This document shows, piece by piece, positions 59,807 through 64,000 of a stretch of 64,000 nucleotides of DNA. The notes under the pieces are model-generated. The model did no database searches, was not told where the DNA came from, and saw only the letters and a program-made list of their open reading frames with translations. Numbering within the stretch: position 1 is the stretch's first letter; each line of letters starts with the position of its first letter. A program made the translations under genes and the position numbers. Location: contig BIMP01000001.1 in the NCBI GenBank assembly GCA_007996965.1, positions 310,001 to 374,000 of the forward strand, in the 5' to 3' direction. Source of the DNA: a cyanobiont of Ornithocercus magnificus. Lineage in GTDB: Bacteria; Cyanobacteriota; Cyanobacteriia; PCC-6307; Cyanobiaceae.

Positions 59807-61027
59807 GTGATTTGTAACGGTCATGGCGAAGACGTGGTCGCACTTAAGGTCTTGGAATCCCTACATTGGCTGGTGCCAGATCTGCCACTGCAGGTTTTGC
59901 CCTTAGTTGGCGAAGGCAGAGCATTTACTAGTGCGGCCCGGGCTGGCTGGCTCCAGGTACTTGAACCACTTATCCATCTTCCGAGCGGTGGCTTCAGCAA
60001 TCAGGGGCTCAGCAACTTGCTGGTGGATCTGCGTTCCGGTCTGTTGTCGTTAACTTGGAAGCAGTGGCAGGTAACTCGCCACAATGCTGCTGTAAATGCA
60101 GCCATCTTGGCTGTAGGAGATTTATTCCCCCTGTTCTTAGCCTGGAGTAGCGGGGGCAACTATGGATTTATTGGTACACCAAAAAGCGACTACACGTGGC
60201 GATCAGGTCCAGGTCACTCTCTGGGCGATGTGTACCACAGACTCAAGGGCAGCGAGTGGGATCCTTGGGAGTGGACTTTGATGCAGAGCAACCGCTGTCA
60301 AATGGTAGCTGTTCGTGACCAACTAACAGCACGGGGACTAAGACAACATCATGTGCCAGCTCAGGCCCTAGGTAACCCTGTAATGGATGGACTAAAAACT
60401 GTCTATTTGCCATCCTTACTCGAAGATTACCGCAGGATTATAGTCTTATGCGGTAGTCGCATGCCGGAGGCGCACAGGAATTTCAAGCACTTACTTAAAG
60501 CAATCAGTAAGCTCAAGAGCTCTATACCTGTACTGGCACTAGTTGCGACAAGCGAAGAGCCATCGGAACAAGATTTTCATCAGGATCTAGTAACTTTAGG
60601 TTATGCCTGCTGCCCGTCTTTAGGTGACGCCACTGGAGCTACATGCTGCTACATACGCCGTTCCCAACTTGTACTGATCGGATCCGGATGTTTTATGAAC
60701 TGGGCAAGCTGGGCAGAGGTGGGTATTGCTACAGCTGGCACAGCTACTGAGCAGTTGGTAGGTCTAGGCATACCTGCACTGTCACTACCTGGGCCAGGTC
60801 CTCAGTTCACGTGGGCTTTTGCACAGCGACAGAGCCGGCTTCTCGGTGGTGCTGTTCGTCCTTGCACAGGACCAGAGCAGCTAACCAAGGAGCTTGAGCA
60901 CCTCTTGGCAGATGCTTCACTACGCCATCGTATGGGCTCTATTGGTAGGTATCGCATGGGCTCTATTGGCGGCAGTGAACGCCTCGCACGCCAAGTCGCA
61001 TCGTCTCTTCTACTGAAGCGTCCCTAA
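59807..61027 (+). CDS. Lipid-A-disaccharide synthase-related protein
   Basis: A GT-B-fold protein related to LpxB, of the cyanobacterial type beginning with an NGHGED motif. Later parts: GNPVMDGL, IVLCGSRMPEAHRNFKHLL and ATAGTATEQLVGLGIPALSLPG. The open frame extends back to 59,603 but that part runs antisense through tRNA-Cys, so the real start is later; I choose GTG 59,807, giving about 406 residues. A 24-base tandem duplication (60,927-60,974) repeats RMGSIG. Substrate unknown. Confidence 0.75.
   Translation: MICNGHGEDVVALKVLESLHWLVPDLPLQVLPLVGEGRAFTSAARAGWLQVLEPLIHLPSGGFSNQGLSNLLVDLRSGLLSLTWKQWQVTRHNAAVNAAILAVGDLFPLFLAWSSGGNYGFIGTPKSDYTWRSGPGHSLGDVYHRLKGSEWDPWEWTLMQSNRCQMVAVRDQLTARGLRQHHVPAQALGNPVMDGLKTVYLPSLLEDYRRIIVLCGSRMPEAHRNFKHLLKAISKLKSSIPVLALVATSEEPSEQDFHQDLVTLGYACCPSLGDATGATCCYIRRSQLVLIGSGCFMNWASWAEVGIATAGTATEQLVGLGIPALSLPGPGPQFTWAFAQRQSRLLGGAVRPCTGPEQLTKELEHLLADASLRHRMGSIGRYRMGSIGGSERLARQVASSLLLKRP
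60927..60974 (+). repeat. 24-bp tandem duplication in frame
   Basis: Two adjacent 24-base units (60,927-60,950 and 60,951-60,974) share ATGGGCTCTATTGG exactly and differ at a few other positions. They add eight residues (MGSIG repeated) near the C-terminus of the LpxB-like protein. Confidence 0.8.
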
Positions 61028-61068
61028 ACCGGGTATGAGTAATAGGGGACAACAACTAGACGACAGTT

Positions 61069-61332
61069 ATGGCAAAGACCCAGAAGCATGATTACATCAA
61101 ACGTTGCGCGGAGCTAGCAAGCGAACTTAGCATCAGCCTGGAATCAGCCCGCCGGCGTGTTGAGGTAGCAGCAGGTTATTCGGGCCGCCGTGACCCAGTC
61201 ACAAGGCTGAAAACGGCCGAAAGGCTCTTAGAAGAGATGAGGTCAGAATCTGAGCGGAAAAGCTGTAACCGATGTCTTGATGCGCTGCTCACAACTGCAG
61301 AAGATGAGTCTAACTTTATGCTTGAGGATTGA
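61069..61332 (+). CDS. Conserved small protein, unknown function
   Basis: An 87-residue protein, mostly helical and hydrophilic: MAKTQKHDYIKRCAELASEL, then GRRDPVTRLKTAERLLEEM and a CNRCLDALL segment. I believe it is conserved in picocyanobacteria. No domain known. Convergent with the RNase D-like gene, 11 bases apart; a short hairpin (TTGAGTGC with GTGCTCAA) at the junction may end both. Confidence 0.65.
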   Translation: MAKTQKHDYIKRCAELASELSISLESARRRVEVAAGYSGRRDPVTRLKTAERLLEEMRSESERKSCNRCLDALLTTAEDESNFMLED

Positions 61333-61343
61333 GTGCTTTTACA

Positions 61344-61988
61344 TCAGTGCTCAAAGATTCGACTGAAGTGGGAACGGTCAAGCTCAGCCATTATGGGTAA
61401 ACATTGAAAGCATCGCTGGGCAAGATCCCAGCGCTTCTCACGCTTCAGCATAGCCTTAAGACTAGCTCGTACAGGCAATAGGAAGCGAACATCATTCGAT
61501 GCATAAGCAAGCTGTGCCTCAGTTAACTCGCCGACTCGACCCCAGTCACTACTCTGGGCTTGCTTATCAAGCTCAATTCCCACTAGATCCATTACGACTT
61601 CTTTGAGACCATGCCGTGGGCTATAGGTTCGCCCCAAACGACTTGCCACTTTTGTGCAGAAAATTGGGGCCACGAAGATATCTAGTCCAGCTGCAAAAGC
61701 AGCAACATCAAAGCGAGCAAAGTGGAATACCTTCTCGATAGTGTTATTTTCCAATAAGGACTTGAGTCTAGGTGCACTACACTGACCTTGATGGATGCGA
61801 ACGCAAGCAACATTATCTTCTGCATCGCAGATTTGCACTAGGCACAACCGATCACGATCGTGGATAAGTCCCATTGTCTCTGTATCGACAGCAAGAGCCG
61901 TGGCTCGACCATAAAGTGCAGTCCACTCGGCATCGAGGTCTGCGTCAAATACGGCAAAATGGGCGGGATTGACAGTAAAGTCAGCCAT
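61344..61988 (-). CDS. rnd: RNase D-like 3'-5' exonuclease
   Basis: A 214-residue DEDD-type exonuclease domain alone, without the HRDC domains of full RNase D. Motifs: AVDTETMGL (Exo I), FHFARFDVAAF (Exo II) and YASNDVRFLLPV (Exo III, DEDDy). It probably trims tRNA or other RNA 3' ends. It diverges from the CCB gene; a 9-base-pair hairpin (62,042-62,050 with 62,059-62,067) lies between them. Confidence 0.88.
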   Translation of the reverse strand: MADFTVNPAHFAVFDADLDAEWTALYGRATALAVDTETMGLIHDRDRLCLVQICDAEDNVACVRIHQGQCSAPRLKSLLENNTIEKVFHFARFDVAAFAAGLDIFVAPIFCTKVASRLGRTYSPRHGLKEVVMDLVGIELDKQAQSSDWGRVGELTEAQLAYASNDVRFLLPVRASLKAMLKREKRWDLAQRCFQCLPIMAELDRSHFSRIFEH

Positions 61989-62216
61989 CTAGTAGAGTTC
62001 AAAATGCAGTAGCTTGCATGATTCTACAGTGTTTAGATAAAGAAACCATATCCTTAGGTATGGTTTCAAGCCTAATGACAAAATTATAGTCTGGCATATT
62101 TAACCCAGACTACCGTTCTCACTTGCTAACTTCAGTACCTCTTGAATGGTGAATCGATAGCCTAGTTGCACAAGAGCACCACCTCACCACTTAGAACAGC
62201 TGAATGTTTTGACGAA

Positions 62217-62777
62217 ATGTCTATGTCTTTTACCAACCCTTCTACCCTGCTGCTAACGCTTTTGTTAGCCATAGGTCTCGCTTTTTTCCTGCGGGCTGGT
62301 AGCAAAGACCGCACTACTGTCGTCGATGTGCATTCTCCTATGCCAGCTCTCATGGTTCTTGATGGACTCAGCAGTTGGCTTGAAGAACGAGGCTGGCAAA
62401 GTGATGGTGGTGATGCTGAGCGCCAAATTCTGCGATTTCGGGGGGAAGTAAGTGCAAGTCCAGCTCTTGCGCTGCTGCTATCCACACTAGGAGGAGTAGG
62501 AGCAGCCTGCCTCGGGCTTGTTTTAAGCTATCTTCAGCCTGCTCTGGGCTGGTGGCCCCTGCTTTTGTTGTTGGCTAGCCCGCTTGTTGGATGGCTTTAT
62601 AGAAAGAAAGCTCACCGAATAGAGTCTGTAGAGCTCCGTCTTATAGCTCCAGATAGCAGATATGGCAGCACTCTACAGCTACGGGCCCACCGTGATGAGC
62701 TTATCGCTATTGAATTGGCTCTCGGGTCAAAGCTGAAGCTGAGCAGTGATGGGTCTTTACTCTCTTCACCAATCTAA
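62217..62777 (+). CDS. Cofactor assembly of complex C subunit B (CCB)-like protein
   Basis: A protein of about 186 residues with three hydrophobic segments: NPSTLLLTLLLAIGLAFFLR near the N-terminus, then a central pair (LALLLSTLGGVGAACLGLVL, LLLLLASPLVGWLY). The soluble parts resemble the CCB2/CCB4 family, which helps attach haem c-i to cytochrome b6. Start may be ATG 62,217 or 62,223. Assigned by overall layout, so moderate certainty. Confidence 0.68.
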   Translation: MSMSFTNPSTLLLTLLLAIGLAFFLRAGSKDRTTVVDVHSPMPALMVLDGLSSWLEERGWQSDGGDAERQILRFRGEVSASPALALLLSTLGGVGAACLGLVLSYLQPALGWWPLLLLLASPLVGWLYRKKAHRIESVELRLIAPDSRYGSTLQLRAHRDELIAIELALGSKLKLSSDGSLLSSPI

Positions 62778-62796
62778 AACTGTGTAATTTAGTCCT

Positions 62797-62841
62797 GGAG
62801 CTAACTGGCCAGATCCTAGCATTTGGTCAGCTCTCATTTTT
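62797..62841 (+). terminator. Terminator after the CCB-like gene
   Basis: GAGCT (62,797-62,801) pairs with AGCTC (62,828-62,832), extended inward by several weaker pairs, followed by a run of six T (62,836-62,841). It is 20 bases after the stop. Confidence 0.6.
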
Positions 62842-63149
62842 TGGAGGCAACTACCATTATCTGTAACCGCTGAAGAAAGCTAAACTGTATGCCCGTAAAA
62901 GAGAGTCAAGATCTGCTAGCTTGCTGCTTCCAGTTTATGTGAAGCAGATGTCCTAAAACTATTAGTAGAAGTAGGACTGCCATAAGTTAAAAGCCCAAGC
63001 TATCTTTAATTTTAACTTGTATCAGGGCCAGAGATGGCGATAGATTACTTATCAGATTTGGAGATCTGTTTATTAATCAATCAAGGTCTCTGCTGCTAGC
63101 AAGCTCCGCACTTACCTCAAAGCCTAAGACAGAAACTAACAAAGTATAG
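62842..63149. other. Intergenic before hemF; no gene seen
   Basis: About 300 bases without a convincing frame or strong repeat. Confidence 0.5.
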
Positions 63150-64000
63150 TCAATCGACAGCCTGATATGGGCGGCAGCGTGCCTCCAGTGTCAAATCACT
63201 GAACCAGTCTTGTGGACATGTGAAGAGCTCAGTTAACAAAGCTTCGCGGGATCCAGGCTCTACAGAATAACCGTACTCCCAACGGGCAAGCGGTGGTAGA
63301 GACATCAGAATTGATTCTGTGCGGCCACTAGTTTGTAAGCCGAAGATAGTCCCTCGATCCCAAACGAGGTTGAACTCGACATAGCGACCGCGGCGATAGA
63401 GTTGGAACTGACGCTCTCGATTGCCCCAATTGTGAGAACTGCGCTTTTCCACAATTGGTACGTAGGCTGGCAAGAAGGCTTCCCCACAGGAGCGCATTAG
63501 TTCAAAGAATTGTTCCCAACTTAACAGTCGAGGACCAAGTCTTTTGGAGACTAAGGCTGCTTGCCCATCAGGGTTTTGTCCTCTGTACAAGATGCCATTA
63601 GAATCTTGGTAGTCGAAGAAGATCCCACCTACCCCACGAGTCTCGCCACGATGTTTCAGAAAGAAGTATTCATCGCACCAAGGCTTAAAAACCTGGTAGA
63701 GGTCAGTGTGGATTGTGTCACACGCTTCCCGATGTTTCCAATGGAAGTGGCGCGCGTCTTTGAGAAAAGGATAATATGGGGTAAGGTCTGCCCCGCCACC
63801 AAACCACCAAACGGGCCCTGCCTCAAAGTAGCGATAGTTAAGGTGAACTGTTGGAATATAAGGGTTGCGAGGGTGGAGCACTATAGAGATCCCAGTAGCA
63901 AACCAGGAATGGCCCTCTGCTTCAGGACGTTGACGGAGAATCGAGGGTGGTAGCTGTCTACCATAAACTTCAGAGAAGTTAACTCCACCCTGCTCAAAGA
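63150..64000 (-). CDS. hemF: Oxygen-dependent coproporphyrinogen III oxidase, partial (N-terminus beyond window)
   Basis: Aerobic coproporphyrinogen oxidase of haem and chlorophyll synthesis. The visible part, about 283 codons, contains [10 protein letters not shown] at the edge, then [55 protein letters not shown] and [12 protein letters not shown], all HemF signatures. The frame continues in phase to base 64,000, so only the N-terminal part is missing; it is not a truncated gene. Confidence 0.93.
   Translation of the reverse strand, partial: FEQGGVNFSEVYGRQLPPSILRQRPEAEGHSWFATGISIVLHPRNPYIPTVHLNYRYFEAGPVWWFGGGADLTPYYPFLKDARHFHWKHREACDTIHTDLYQVFKPWCDEYFFLKHRGETRGVGGIFFDYQDSNGILYRGQNPDGQAALVSKRLGPRLLSWEQFFELMRSCGEAFLPAYVPIVEKRSSHNWGNRERQFQLYRRGRYVEFNLVWDRGTIFGLQTSGRTESILMSLPPLARWEYGYSVEPGSREALLTELFTCPQDWFSDLTLEARCRPYQAVD

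Overview
The window looks like a chromosomal segment of a marine picocyanobacterium close to Synechococcus (cluster 5) that makes phycoerythrin. The evidence is photosystem II genes (psbB, psbT, psbM), a long phycobilisome rod locus holding both phycoerythrin I (cpeBA) and phycoerythrin II (mpeBA), an R-phycocyanin operon (rpcBA), phycoerythrobilin synthesis genes (pebAB), and gene orders typical of picocyanobacteria (rpmH-rnpA-yidC, serS-rseP-rpsN-pnp). Having PC, PEI and PEII together corresponds to 'pigment type 3'. Base composition looks more AT-rich than I expect for free-living marine Synechococcus. Many intergenic gaps are 300-1000 bases, and several genes I would expect at these loci are absent. 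A reduced or host-associated relative (for example a dinoflagellate cyanobiont) is possible, but that is inference.

Layout. 1-16 kb: housekeeping genes. A glycosyltransferase (cut by the left edge) and a permease lie on the minus strand. On the plus strand follow sppA-aroH, a DUF2808 protein, the translationally coupled series rpmH, rnpA, PH-domain gene, yidC, DUF177 gene, ycf46, then serS, rseP, rpsN and pnp. cysQ and a helix-turn-helix gene are on the minus strand. 16-20 kb: sparse, with tRNA-Arg, small or unknown genes and several hairpins. 19-30 kb: tsaC-like, prmC, a thioesterase, a universal stress protein, psbM, a ferredoxin, psbB-psbT, rpsA, a HAD phosphatase, metK, an FGGY kinase, a DUF2470 protein and tRNA-Phe.

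30.7-53 kb: a PucC-type transporter, then the phycobilisome rod locus. It holds two unknown genes (one encoding a divergent phycobiliprotein-like protein), a pentapeptide-repeat gene, the linkers cpeC-mpeD-cpeE, the lyases cpeS-cpeT, a minus-strand Nif11-type pair, an mpeY-like lyase gene with mpeBA, cpeY, an unknown gene, cpeF, cpeZ, cpeBA, a second CpeS-type lyase, pebAB, rpcBA, rpcT and ptpA. PebA and PebB make phycoerythrobilin from biliverdin. The E/F-, S/U- and T-type lyases attach bilins to specific cysteines of the phycobiliproteins. The linkers stack the hexamers into rods. 53-64 kb: panC-cmk, rlpA, purM, an aldo/keto reductase, a 1 kb gap, tRNA-Cys, an LpxB-like protein, an RNase D-like exonuclease, a CCB-type cytochrome assembly factor, and hemF cut by the right edge.

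Recurring features are very long perfect inverted repeats, two of them inside coding sequences (15,720-15,772 and 41,191-41,240), and expected-but-missing neighbours (cpeR, an alpha-phycocyanin lyase gene, nrdR). All family assignments come from reading motifs; no database search was run.
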